From: Candidatus Mediterraneibacter intestinavium
GTDB taxonomy: Bacteria > Bacillota > Clostridia > Lachnospirales > Lachnospiraceae
Reading direction: 5' to 3'
Assembly: GCA_019119205.1 (NCBI GenBank)
Contig: DWXK01000074.1
Span: 1 to 64,000 of the forward strand
DNA: 64,000 bases
Of this stretch, positions 18,108-26,416 are shown piece after piece. The translations under genes and the position numbers were made by a program. Below the pieces are notes generated by a model that did no database searches, was not told the origin of the DNA, and was given only the letters and a program-made list of their open reading frames with translations. Each line of letters begins with the position of its first letter. The first letter of the stretch is position 1.

Positions 18108-18293
18108 CGGATCACGGAAATAGCACGGCAGAACTAAAAAACAGAGATTTTAGAGACTATTAAAAGAGTTATCTACAGAAAAGATCAGGATCCAGGGGAC
18201 GAGTGTCCGAAAATCCGTTTCTGGTGCTGCGGACAGCTCTTTTTTATTTTGGTGTATGGCTGAATCGCTGCTAAATAAAGTGAAAAAAACTGG
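18108..18293 (+). other. Intergenic stretch between spoIIIAH and cysK with a second, unassigned terminator
   Basis: Between the spoIIIA terminator and the cysK promoter lie about 185 bases without a convincing reading frame. GAGTGTCCG (18201-18209) pairs with CGGACAGCTC (18230-18239, one bulged C), and a T-rich run TTTTTTATTTT follows from about 18240. No gene lies between the two terminators, so a short untranslated RNA may end here. I found no clear promoter for it. No T-box or known riboswitch signature was seen upstream of cysK. Confidence 0.5.
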
Positions 18294-18322
18294 TTGAGTT
18301 CTTCCTTTAAGCGTAATATAAT
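18294..18322 (+). promoter_or_regulatory. Sigma-A promoter for cysK
   Basis: TTGAGT at 18294-18299 and TATAAT at 18317-18322 are 17 bases apart. The start would be near 18329, leaving a leader of about 35 bases. Confidence 0.75.
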
Positions 18323-18364
18323 AGTAAAGTTAGAGGCAATGGTAGAAATATACAGCAGAAAGGT

Positions 18365-19306
18365 ATGGAAACAGCAGTGATCTATAATAATATATTGGAA
18401 GCAATGGGGAACACGCCACTGATCCGTCTGAGCCGTATGGTGGATGATGAGAGTGCGCAGATCCTCGTGAAGTTTGAAGGGTTGAACGTGGGCGGTTCCA
18501 TCAAGACAAGAACGGCATATAATATGATCCGCGAGGCGGAGGAAAAAGGGCTCATAAACAAGGACACGATCATCGTGGAGCCCACCAGCGGAAACCAGGG
18601 GATCGGGCTTGCGCTGGTCGGTGCAGTGAGGGGATATCAGACAAAGATCATCATGCCGGACTCGGTCAGCGAGGAGAGAAGAAAGCTGGTGAAACACTAT
18701 GGCGCTGAAGTGATCCTGATCCATGACGCGGGAAATATCGGTGCCTGCATCGAAGAATGCCTGAACACCGCTCTCAAAATGGCGGAGGAGGATCAGAGAG
18801 TGTTTGTGCCCCAGCAGTTCGAGAATCCGGCGAATCCGGCTGTGCACAGAGACCGGACAGCGATCGAGATCCTGGAACAGGCGGGCTGTCCCATCGACGG
18901 CTTCTGCTCCGGCATCGGGACAGGAGGCACGATCACCGGGATCGGAGAGGTGCTCAAAGAGAAAAAACCGGATATGGAGATCTGGGCGGTGGAGCCGGAA
19001 CATGCGGCGATCCTCTCAGGAGGTTCCATCGGCACCCACCTTCAGATGGGGATAGGGGACGGTGTGATCCCTGCCATATTGAACATGGATATCTACGACG
19101 ATATCTGCATCGTGACAGACGAGGAAGCGATCCGCACGTCTCAGGAACTGGCGTCCAGAGAAGGAATCATGTGCGGCATATCTTCCGGGACCAATGTTGC
19201 GGCGGCGCTGAAACTGGCGAGAAAACTGGGAAAAGGCAAGACTGTTGTGACGGTGCTCCCGGATACTGCGGAGAGATATTTTTCCACGCCGCTTTTTGAA
19301 GAATAA
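18365..19306 (+). CDS. cysK: Cysteine synthase A (O-acetylserine sulfhydrylase)
   Basis: A 313-residue PLP-dependent enzyme that makes cysteine from O-acetylserine and sulfide. The N-terminal AMGNTPLIRLSRM, the PLP lysine Lys47 in GGSIKTRTAYNM, the substrate loop PTSGNQGIGLALVG and the phosphate loop SGIGTGGTITGIGE are all present. The start is preceded by AGAAAGG. A diverged copy of the last codons lies just after the stop (19323-19349), suggesting past recombination with another cysK. It has its own promoter and may be co-transcribed with prfC. Confidence 0.96.
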   Translation: METAVIYNNILEAMGNTPLIRLSRMVDDESAQILVKFEGLNVGGSIKTRTAYNMIREAEEKGLINKDTIIVEPTSGNQGIGLALVGAVRGYQTKIIMPDSVSEERRKLVKHYGAEVILIHDAGNIGACIEECLNTALKMAEEDQRVFVPQQFENPANPAVHRDRTAIEILEQAGCPIDGFCSGIGTGGTITGIGEVLKEKKPDMEIWAVEPEHAAILSGGSIGTHLQMGIGDGVIPAILNMDIYDDICIVTDEEAIRTSQELASREGIMCGISSGTNVAAALKLARKLGKGKTVVTVLPDTAERYFSTPLFEE

Positions 19307-19349
19307 AGAGAAAAAGCGAAAATTTCCACGCCTATCTTTGAAGAATAAA
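19281..19349 (+). repeat. Duplicated cysK 3' end (two diverged 27-bp copies)
   Basis: Copy 1 (19281-19307) is the end of cysK. Copy 2 (19323-19349), 42 bases later and therefore in the same frame, matches it at 24 of 27 positions. Copy 1 ends STPLFEE-stop and copy 2 ends STPIFEE-stop, so the differences preserve protein sequence. Confidence 0.85.
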
Positions 19350-19372
19350 AAAGGAATCAGGAGAACGAAACC

Positions 19373-20965
19373 ATGTCGGATATTACGAACGAGATAAAGA
19401 AGAGAAGAACCTTTGCCATCATTTCCCATCCTGATGCGGGTAAGACTACGCTGACGGAGAAGTTCCTTCTCTATGGAGGAGCGATCAACCAGGCAGGTTC
19501 TGTAAAAGGAAAAGCAACTGCGAAACATGCGGTGTCGGACTGGATGGAGATCGAGAAGGAGAGAGGTATCTCGGTCACTTCATCTGTTCTTCAGTTCAGC
19601 TATGACGGATACTGCATCAACATCCTGGATACGCCGGGACATCAGGACTTCTCGGAGGATACTTACCGGACCCTGATGGCGGCGGATTCCGCGGTCATGG
19701 TGATCGACGCGTCGAAGGGCGTGGAGGCGCAGACGAGAAAGCTGTTCAAAGTCTGTGCCATGCGCCATATCCCGATCTTTACGTTCATCAACAAGATGGA
19801 CCGGGATGCAAAAGATACTTTTGACCTGCTGGATGACATTGAGAAAGAACTGGGGATCCCAACCTGCGCGGTGAACTGGCCCATCGGTTCGGGAAAAGGA
19901 TTTAAGGGAGTATATGACCGTGCCAAGAAAGAGGTTGAACTCTTCTCGGATACAAAAAAGGGAACCACAATGGGCGAGGTGAAGAAGGTAGCGGTCAACA
20001 ATCCGGAGATCGACTGGCTGATCGGCACTGAGGCAAAGATCAACCTGGAGGAGGAGATCGAACTGATCGACGGCGCTTCCGCAGAGTTTGACCAGTCGCT
20101 GGTGGACAAAGGAGAACTTTCCCCAGTGTTCTTCGGCTCGGCGCTGACCAATTTCGGAGTGCAGACTTTCCTGGAGCATTTCCTCCAGATGACTACATCG
20201 CCCCTTCCGCGTATGTCAGACCGCGGACCTGTGGACCCGATGACAGAGAAAGATTTCTCTGCCTTCGTGTTTAAGATCCAGGCAAATATGAACAAGGCGC
20301 ACAGAGACAGGATCGCGTTCATGAGGATCTGTTCCGGAGAGTTCCAGGCGGGAATGGATGTGTACCATGTTCAGGGAGGGAAAGAAGTACGTCTCTCCCA
20401 GCCCCAGCAGATGATGGCGAGCGAGAGAAAGATGATCGAGAAAGCGTACGGCGGAGATATCATCGGCGTGTTCGATCCGGGAATCTTCTCCATCGGAGAT
20501 ACCCTCACCACATCGAAGGAACGTTTTGCCTATGAGGGCATCCCCACTTTTGCACCGGAACATTTTGCTCGGGTGCGGCAGGTGGATACGATGAAGAGAA
20601 AACAGTTCGTGAAGGGGATCAACCAGATCGCCCAGGAAGGTGCGATCCAGATCTTCCAGGAGTATAATACCGGTATGGAAGAGATCATCGTGGGTGTTGT
20701 GGGCGTCCTGCAGTTCGACGTCCTGAAATACCGTCTGAAGAACGAGTACAATGTGGAGATCATCCTGGAGAACCTGCCCTATGAGCATATCCGCTGGATC
20801 GAAAACGAAGACGTGGATATGGATCATCTGAGCGGTACTTCCGATATGAAGAAGATCAAGGATCTCAAAGACCGCCCGCTCCTTCTGTTTGCCCATGAGT
20901 GGAGCATCAGGATGACCGTGGAGAGGAACGAAGGGCTGATCCTGTCAGAGTTTGGAAGGTCATAG
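19373..20965 (+). CDS. prfC: Peptide chain release factor 3
   Basis: A 530-residue translational GTPase that removes RF1/RF2 from the ribosome after termination. G1 is SHPDAGKTTLTEK near the N terminus; DTPGHQDFSEDTYRTL (G3) and NKMDR (G4) follow. The RF3-specific C-terminal domain contains VVGVLQFDVLKYRLKNEY. It lies 66 bases after cysK, with GGAG upstream. Length and motifs separate it from EF-G and TetM-type proteins. Confidence 0.97.
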   Translation: MSDITNEIKKRRTFAIISHPDAGKTTLTEKFLLYGGAINQAGSVKGKATAKHAVSDWMEIEKERGISVTSSVLQFSYDGYCINILDTPGHQDFSEDTYRTLMAADSAVMVIDASKGVEAQTRKLFKVCAMRHIPIFTFINKMDRDAKDTFDLLDDIEKELGIPTCAVNWPIGSGKGFKGVYDRAKKEVELFSDTKKGTTMGEVKKVAVNNPEIDWLIGTEAKINLEEEIELIDGASAEFDQSLVDKGELSPVFFGSALTNFGVQTFLEHFLQMTTSPLPRMSDRGPVDPMTEKDFSAFVFKIQANMNKAHRDRIAFMRICSGEFQAGMDVYHVQGGKEVRLSQPQQMMASERKMIEKAYGGDIIGVFDPGIFSIGDTLTTSKERFAYEGIPTFAPEHFARVRQVDTMKRKQFVKGINQIAQEGAIQIFQEYNTGMEEIIVGVVGVLQFDVLKYRLKNEYNVEIILENLPYEHIRWIENEDVDMDHLSGTSDMKKIKDLKDRPLLLFAHEWSIRMTVERNEGLILSEFGRS

Positions 20966-21014
20966 GATGTCATGTGCTCGACCTGCAGTTAACCATTGTA
21001 TGCCAGATTTCTCT

Positions 21015-21042
21015 TTGCAATCAGAATGTTATTTGATATAAT
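21015..21042 (+). promoter_or_regulatory. Sigma-A promoter for the gls24-family gene
   Basis: TTGCAA at 21015-21020 and TATAAT at 21037-21042 are separated by 16 bases, about 37 bases before the ATG at 21079. Confidence 0.65.
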
Positions 21043-21078
21043 GGAGAAAGATATTAGACAAAACAGGAGGTTTTGATT

Positions 21079-21462
21079 ATGGCAAAGGACGAAAGAAATA
21101 CCTATACGATACAGAACGACACAAGCATGGGCGAGGTAAAGATCGCAGATGAGGTCGTAGCGATCATTGCCGCACTGGCTGCCACGGAAGTGGAAGGAGT
21201 AGCTTCCATGGCGGGGAACATCACCAACGAGCTGATCAGCAGGCTGGGGATGAAGAACCTTTCAAAAGGCGTGAAAGTGGACGTGCTCGAAGGCGTTGTC
21301 ACAGTGTCTCTGGCGCTGAACCTGAAATACAACTACAGTATCATGGATGTTTCAGCGAAAGTTCAGGACAAGGTGAAGAACGCGGTAGAGAATATGACCG
21401 GGCTTGAGGTTGCCGACGTCAACATCAGGGTCGCGGGAGTCGAGATGGAGAACCAGGAATAA
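21079..21462 (+). CDS. Asp23/Gls24 family envelope stress response protein
   Basis: A 127-residue protein of the Asp23/Gls24 (DUF322) family. The motif GEVKIADEVVAIIAALAATEVEGV and the later SIMDVSAKVQDKVKNAVENMTGLEVADVNI are typical. Members are abundant, membrane-associated (through AmaP in Staphylococcus) and linked to alkaline or envelope stress. The ATG at 21079 follows AGGAGG. Firmicutes commonly place this gene immediately upstream of nusB, as here, but an unusual palindrome-rich segment separates the two. Confidence 0.93.
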   Translation: MAKDERNTYTIQNDTSMGEVKIADEVVAIIAALAATEVEGVASMAGNITNELISRLGMKNLSKGVKVDVLEGVVTVSLALNLKYNYSIMDVSAKVQDKVKNAVENMTGLEVADVNIRVAGVEMENQE

Positions 21463-21511
21463 GGAGCGGTCCCGGCGGTTGCCAAGCACGGAGGATATGT
21501 TGTATAATAAG

Positions 21512-21534
21512 GGATGTCGCGAGACATCCTTTTT
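21512..21534 (+). terminator. Terminator after the gls24-family gene
   Basis: GGATGTC (21512-21518), loop GCGA, and GACATCC (21523-21529) form a perfect 7-bp stem followed by TTTTT. A promoter-like TTGCCA (21479-21484), 18 bases, TATAAT (21503-21508) lies immediately before it. Confidence 0.75.
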
Positions 21535-21714
21535 GATTCTACAGGAAAGTCCTGCGGACTGTCCTGTAAAATCAAAACCCTTCGGGCAGGATGCGCACGC
21601 CGCAACAAGGTTATTTTACCGCTTTGCGGTATTGCGGCGGCGCACAAAGTGTTCAAGCCCTCCAAGATCAAGCGAGGGGGACTTAAGTGGGCTTGCCCAC
21701 TTTGTTCTACAGGA
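21531..21714. repeat. Palindrome-rich insert (nested inverted repeats) upstream of nusB
   Basis: Three large inverted repeats follow one another. First, 22-base arms at 21531-21552 and 21556-21577 have two mismatches and a 3-base loop. Second, GCGC plus CGCCGCAA (21593-21605) pairs with TTGCGGCG plus GCGC (21632-21643) and encloses TACCGC/GCGGTA (21617-21631). Third, AAGTGGGC (21685-21692) pairs with GCCCACTT (21695-21702). The decamer TTCTACAGGA occurs at both sides (21537-21546 and 21705-21714). An open frame runs through it into nusB but resembles no protein I know; this looks like a dispersed non-coding repeat. Confidence 0.7.
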
Positions 21715-21762
21715 GAAACAGCGATTTTTATAGATTACGAGAAACAGGAGAAAGGAGCCGAC

Positions 21763-22176
21763 ATGGTCAGAACGGAACTTCGGGAACACATTTTCAAGAT
21801 GCTGTTCCAGATAGAGTTTAACGAAGCGGAGGAGATGCCGGAACATCTGAAATATTATTTTGAGACGCTGGAGGACGCGGCGGATAAGGACAAGGAGTAT
21901 ATTCAGAAAAAGTATGAGGCAGTCGTCGCACATGTGCCGGAGATCGACGGGATCCTCAACGAGAATGCAAAAGGCTGGAAGACCACAAGGATGAACAAAG
22001 TGGATCTGACGATCCTGCGTCTTGCAGTATTTGAGATAAGATGGGATGAGGAGATCCCGGTCGGAGTGGCGATCAACGAGGCGGTCGAACTGGCGAAGAA
22101 GTTCAGCGGAGAAGAAAGCCCTGCCTTCGTGAATGGAGTTCTCGGCAAGATCGCACAGCCGGAGAAGAAGGCATGA
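21763..22176 (+). CDS. nusB: Transcription antitermination factor NusB
   Basis: A 137-residue helical RNA-binding protein that, with S10 (NusE), binds boxA and supports rRNA antitermination. The motif MVRTELREHIFKMLFQIEF at the N terminus and PVGVAINEAVELAKKFSGEESPAFVNGVLG at the C terminus are diagnostic. The ATG at 21763 has AAAGGAG upstream; the frame is open for another 83 codons upstream through the repeat element, which I do not count as protein. It is the first gene of a long operon (nusB to recN), overlapping xseA by 4 bases. Confidence 0.96.
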   Translation: MVRTELREHIFKMLFQIEFNEAEEMPEHLKYYFETLEDAADKDKEYIQKKYEAVVAHVPEIDGILNENAKGWKTTRMNKVDLTILRLAVFEIRWDEEIPVGVAINEAVELAKKFSGEESPAFVNGVLGKIAQPEKKA

Positions 22177-23396
22177 AAAATGTCTACACGGTAAGGCAGG
22201 TCAATTCTTATATCAAGAATATGTTCACCCAGGACTTTATGCTGAACCGGATCTATGTAAAGGGTGAGGTCTCCAACTGTAAGTATCATACATCGGGACA
22301 TATATATTTTTCATTGAAAGATGAGTCCGGCACGATCGCCTGCGTCATGTTCGCAGGCTCCAGGTCAGGGCTTTCTTTTCGTATGCAGGAAGGACAGCAG
22401 GTGATCGTCTTAGGTTCGGTCAGCGTATATGAGCGGGATGGAAAATATCAGCTCTATGCCAGGGAGATCGTTCTGGACGGAGCCGGGCTCCTGTATGAAA
22501 AGTTTGAGGCGCTCAAGCGGGAACTCGCCGAGATGGGGATGTTCGCCCCGGAGTATAAGCAGCCGATACCCCGGTATGCGCGGACGGTAGGCATCGTCAC
22601 AGCTCCCACAGGAGCGGCAGTGCGGGATATCATAAATATTTCTTCCAGGAGAAATCCATACGTGCAGCTCATCCTGTATCCTGCACAGGTGCAGGGCGAG
22701 GGCGCGGCGGAGAGTATCGTAAAAGGGATCCGGGCGCTGGAAGAAAAGCAGGTTGACGTGATCATCGTGGGAAGAGGCGGAGGAAGCATCGAAGATCTGT
22801 GGGCGTTCAATGAGGAGACTGTGGCGCGGGCGATCTTCGAGTGCCGTGTTCCGGTCATCTCTGCGGTTGGTCATGAGACGGACACGACCATCGCAGACTA
22901 TGTGGCGGACCTGAGAGCTCCCACTCCTTCGGCCGCGGCAGAACTTGCAGTATATGAATACCGTGAAGTCAAAGAAAATATTTATTCCTGCGCGGATACT
23001 ATGAGGCGCCTGCTGCTGAACCGGGTATCAGGGGAGAGGGCGAAGGCTGAGAGATATGCCCTCAGGCTGAAGCTGGCCCACCCCAGGCAGAAGTTAAACG
23101 AAAAGAGACAATATGCAGCAGAACTTGAAACTGTCCTGAGAGGACGGATGAGTACGGCACTGACCAGGGAAAAACACAGGCTCGCGCTGTGCGTGGAGAA
23201 GATGAAGGGACTTTCCCCGCTGGAGAAACTCAGCAGAGGATATTCCTATATCCAGAATGAGCAGGGGAAAAATGTACGAAGCATCAGCCAGGCGGAGAAA
23301 GGCAGCGTCCTGACCGTGTATGTGACGGACGGAAAGATCGAGGCGGAGGTCTGCTCAGCGGAGAGAGTGGAGTATCCTGACACCGCGGCGGACTGA
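22173..23396 (+). CDS. xseA: Exodeoxyribonuclease VII large subunit
   Basis: A 407-residue subunit of the single-strand-specific exonuclease VII. An N-terminal OB-fold (about 1-100; NRIYVKGEVSNCKYHTSGH) precedes the catalytic region with VGIVTAPTGAAVRDI, VIIVGRGGGSIEDLWAFN (about 195-212) and PVISAVGHETDTTIAD. The C-terminal half is helical coiled-coil. Its ATG overlaps the nusB stop (ATGA). It pairs with xseB immediately downstream. Confidence 0.97.
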   Translation: MKNVYTVRQVNSYIKNMFTQDFMLNRIYVKGEVSNCKYHTSGHIYFSLKDESGTIACVMFAGSRSGLSFRMQEGQQVIVLGSVSVYERDGKYQLYAREIVLDGAGLLYEKFEALKRELAEMGMFAPEYKQPIPRYARTVGIVTAPTGAAVRDIINISSRRNPYVQLILYPAQVQGEGAAESIVKGIRALEEKQVDVIIVGRGGGSIEDLWAFNEETVARAIFECRVPVISAVGHETDTTIADYVADLRAPTPSAAAELAVYEYREVKENIYSCADTMRRLLLNRVSGERAKAERYALRLKLAHPRQKLNEKRQYAAELETVLRGRMSTALTREKHRLALCVEKMKGLSPLEKLSRGYSYIQNEQGKNVRSISQAEKGSVLTVYVTDGKIEAEVCSAERVEYPDTAAD

Positions 23397-23424
23397 CAGC
23401 ACGGCAGGGAAAAGGAGGATCGGT

Positions 23425-23643
23425 TTGGAAGAGAATAAAGAGAAAAAAGAGAAGCTGGAAGATATGTTCGGACAGCTTGAGACAGTGATACAGGATATGG
23501 AAAAAGAAGATGTGTCCCTTGAGGACTCATTTGAACTATATAACAGGGGGATGAACCTCTTAAAAAGATGTAACAAAGCGATCGATGAGGTAGAGAAAAA
23601 GGTACTTGTGCTTGACGAGGATGGGGAAACACATGAATTTTAA
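23425..23643 (+). CDS. xseB: Exodeoxyribonuclease VII small subunit
   Basis: A 72-residue helical protein with a TTG start behind AAAGGAGG. The family motif FGQLETVIQDMEKEDVSLEDSFELYNRGMNL is clear. The small subunit coats the coiled-coil of XseA. Its last 11 bases overlap the start of the polyprenyl synthetase gene. Confidence 0.95.
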   Translation: MEENKEKKEKLEDMFGQLETVIQDMEKEDVSLEDSFELYNRGMNLLKRCNKAIDEVEKKVLVLDEDGETHEF

Positions 23644-24523
23644 TGAAGAAAGACAAAAACGGACAGAATATATCGAAGAGATCCTGAAAAGATACCTTCC
23701 GGCAAAAGAAGGATATCAGAAGATCATCATGGAGGCGATGGAGTACAGTCTGATGGCGGGCGGAAAAAGACTCCGCCCCATGCTGATGCTGGAGACATAC
23801 CGGCTTTTCGGCGGAGAGAAAAAAGTGATAGAGCCTTTTATGGCAGCGATCGAAATGATACACACGTACTCCCTTGTCCACGACGACCTTCCGGCAATGG
23901 ACAACGACGATTACCGGAGAGGGAGGAAGACCACCCATATCGTTTACGGGGAAGACATGGGGATCCTCGCGGGGGACGCGCTCTTAAACTATGCATTTGA
24001 GACGGCATGCCTCGCATTTGAAGAGGAAGATGCCGACTGTGCGCAGGTGGGACGCGCGCTCCGGGTGCTTGCGCGCAAATCCGGGATCTACGGGATGATC
24101 GGCGGTCAGGTCGTGGATGTGAAGGAATCAGGGCATGCCGTTTCCGGCGAGGTCCTTGATTTTATCTACAGACTGAAGACCAGCGCGCTCATCGAAGCGT
24201 CCATGATGGTGGGAGCCATCCTCGCGGGGGCTGACGACAGCGCGGTCAGGACCGTCGAGGAGATAGCCGGAAAGATCGGGCTGGCATTCCAGATCCAGGA
24301 TGATATCCTGGATGTGACAGGGAATGTGGAGACGCTGGGCAAACCGGTCCACAGCGATGAAAAGAATGAAAAGACTACCTATGTGACATGGAAAGGGATT
24401 GAAAATGCAAAGGCCGATGTCGCCTCGATGACAGACGAAGCGGTATGCGAACTTGAGAGATTCCCTGTGAAGGACGGCTTCTTAAGAGAACTTCTCGTAT
24501 CCCTTATCTCAAGGGAAAAGTAG
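23633..24523 (+). CDS. ispA: Polyprenyl (farnesyl/geranyl) diphosphate synthase
   Basis: A 296-residue trans-isoprenyl diphosphate synthase that condenses IPP with allylic diphosphates. The first aspartate-rich motif DDLPAMDNDD and the second QDDILDVTG are present, along with GGKRLRPML. The ATG at 23633 is preceded by ATGGGGA at suitable spacing and overlaps xseB. Its placement beside dxs agrees with a role in the MEP-derived isoprenoid pathway. The product chain length (C15 likely) is inferred from family and context. Confidence 0.93.
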   Translation: MNFNEERQKRTEYIEEILKRYLPAKEGYQKIIMEAMEYSLMAGGKRLRPMLMLETYRLFGGEKKVIEPFMAAIEMIHTYSLVHDDLPAMDNDDYRRGRKTTHIVYGEDMGILAGDALLNYAFETACLAFEEEDADCAQVGRALRVLARKSGIYGMIGGQVVDVKESGHAVSGEVLDFIYRLKTSALIEASMMVGAILAGADDSAVRTVEEIAGKIGLAFQIQDDILDVTGNVETLGKPVHSDEKNEKTTYVTWKGIENAKADVASMTDEAVCELERFPVKDGFLRELLVSLISREK

Positions 24524-24535
24524 GAGGACGTCTTT

Positions 24536-26416
24536 ATGGCACTGGAAAAGATTCAGAAAGCAAACGATATAAAAGATCTGCAGCCGGAAGAACTTAAAAT
24601 TCTTGCAGATGAGATCCGGCAGTTCCTGATCGAAAAGATCAGTGTGACGGGAGGACATCTGGCGTCCAATCTGGGAGTGGTAGAACTGACCATGGCTCTG
24701 CACCTGGTCTTTGACCTTCCGGATGACAAGCTGATCTGGGATGTGGGGCACCAGTCCTACACTCATAAACTGCTGACGGGAAGGAAAGCAGGATTTGATG
24801 ACCTGAGAAAATACGGCGGCATGAGCGGGTTCCCGAAGCGCAAGGAGAGTGACTGTGATGCCTTTGATACGGGGCACAGTTCCACATCGGTCTCTGCCGG
24901 GCTGGGCTATGTGGCGGCGCGGGAACTGATGGGTGAGACATACAATGTAGTCTCAGTGATCGGGGACGGTTCACTTACAGGCGGAATGGCTTATGAGGCA
25001 CTGAACAATGCCTCAAGGCTGAAGAGCAATTTCATCATTATCCTGAATGATAATAATATGTCCATCTCTGAGAACGTGGGAGGTATGTCCCGCTATCTGA
25101 ACGGTCTGCGAACAGCGCAGGCATATACAGACTTGAAAAAAGGAGTGGAAGATACGCTGATGCGTATCCCTGTAAAAGGAGAGCGGATCGTTCATCAGGT
25201 GAGAAAGACAAAGAGCGGGATCAAGCAGCTTTTCGTACCCGGGATGTTCTTTGAGGATATGGATATCACCTACCTGGGACCGGTGGACGGACACGATCTC
25301 AGAAGTCTGGTGAAGATATTGAACGAGGCAAAGCGGGTTGACCATGCTGTGCTCGTCCATGTCCTGACCAAGAAAGGCAAAGGATATCTTCCGGCAGAGG
25401 AAAATCCTGCCAGGTTCCATGGGACAGGTCCATTTGACATCGAGACCGGGGAACCAAAAGAAAAGGCGGAGAAAGATTCCTACACAGATGTGTTTTCCAA
25501 GGTACTGACAGATATCGGAAGAAAAGACGAGAAAGTCGTGGCGATCACCGCGGCGATGGCGGACGGGACCGGGCTCTCCCGGTTTGCCCGCAGATATCCG
25601 CAGAGATTCTTCGATGTCGGGATCGCGGAAGAACATGCCATGACCTTTGCAGCGGGACTGGCGGCAGGGGGGATGAAACCGGTGTTCGCGGTGTATTCTT
25701 CCTTCCTTCAGAGAGCGTATGACCAGACGATCCACGACGTCTGTCTCCAGAATCTCCCTGTGTTCATCGCGGTGGACAGGGCAGGTCTTGTGGGAAGCGA
25801 TGGAGAGACACACCAGGGTGTGTTCGATCTCTCTTACCTCAGTTCGATTCCGAACATGACGGTCATGTCCCCAAAGAACCGGTGGGAGATGGCGGATATG
25901 GTCCGTTTTGCTGTTGACTTTCCGTATCCTATTGCACTGCGGTATCCGAGAGGGGAAGCTTATGAGGGGATGCGGGATTTCCGTGCGCCTATCGAGTATG
26001 GAAAAAGTGAGGTCCTCTATCGTGAGAAGGACGTTGCGGTCTTCTTTGTAGGACATATGGCAGATACGGCGGACAGGGTTCGCAGGAAGCTGAAAGAGGA
26101 AGGGATCTCCTGCAGCCTGATCAATGTGCGCTTCGTGAAACCTCTGGACAGAGAGACTCTTGATTCCTTTGCTCAGGATCACGAACTGTTCGTGACGATC
26201 GAGGAGAATGTACTGACGGGCGGTTACGGAGAGCAGGTACTTGAGTATCTCTCTTCCTCCGGAGCTTCTGTTCGGGTTAAGAACTTCGGCATCTCAGACG
26301 ATTACGTGGAACATGGAAATGTGGATGTGCTCCGAAGGGAAGTCGGGCTTGACTGGGAGAGCATAGCCGCGGAAGCGGTAAAAGAGTATCAGGCGATAAA
26401 GAGGAAAGACAGATGA
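24536..26416 (+). CDS. dxs: 1-deoxy-D-xylulose-5-phosphate synthase
   Basis: A 626-residue thiamine-diphosphate enzyme, the first step of the MEP isoprenoid pathway (pyruvate plus glyceraldehyde 3-phosphate). The TPP motif GDGSLTGGMAYEALNNA leads into ILNDNNMSISENVGG. The transketolase-like middle has DVGIAEEHAMTFAAGLA and VDRAGLVGSDGETHQG. The ATG follows AGGAGG. It overlaps tlyA by 4 bases and lies directly after the prenyl synthase gene. Confidence 0.98.
   Translation: MALEKIQKANDIKDLQPEELKILADEIRQFLIEKISVTGGHLASNLGVVELTMALHLVFDLPDDKLIWDVGHQSYTHKLLTGRKAGFDDLRKYGGMSGFPKRKESDCDAFDTGHSSTSVSAGLGYVAARELMGETYNVVSVIGDGSLTGGMAYEALNNASRLKSNFIIILNDNNMSISENVGGMSRYLNGLRTAQAYTDLKKGVEDTLMRIPVKGERIVHQVRKTKSGIKQLFVPGMFFEDMDITYLGPVDGHDLRSLVKILNEAKRVDHAVLVHVLTKKGKGYLPAEENPARFHGTGPFDIETGEPKEKAEKDSYTDVFSKVLTDIGRKDEKVVAITAAMADGTGLSRFARRYPQRFFDVGIAEEHAMTFAAGLAAGGMKPVFAVYSSFLQRAYDQTIHDVCLQNLPVFIAVDRAGLVGSDGETHQGVFDLSYLSSIPNMTVMSPKNRWEMADMVRFAVDFPYPIALRYPRGEAYEGMRDFRAPIEYGKSEVLYREKDVAVFFVGHMADTADRVRRKLKEEGISCSLINVRFVKPLDRETLDSFAQDHELFVTIEENVLTGGYGEQVLEYLSSSGASVRVKNFGISDDYVEHGNVDVLRREVGLDWESIAAEAVKEYQAIKRKDR

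Noticed and set aside
18108..18364. A T-box or other amino-acid riboswitch upstream of cysK.
   Set aside because: No T-box motif, specifier stem or SAM-riboswitch signature was found, and the mapped promoter leaves only a 35-base leader.
21514..21762. An 83-codon open frame running in frame into nusB, giving a longer NusB.
   Set aside because: NusB homology begins at MVRTELREH with a good ribosome binding site just before ATG 21763. The upstream part is made of palindromes and resembles no known protein.
25013..26182. Long minus-strand open frame opposite dxs (389 codons), with similar ones opposite infB, recQ and the MFS gene.
   Set aside because: They mirror the codon pattern of well-supported genes on the other strand, and none shows recognisable motifs or ribosome binding sites.
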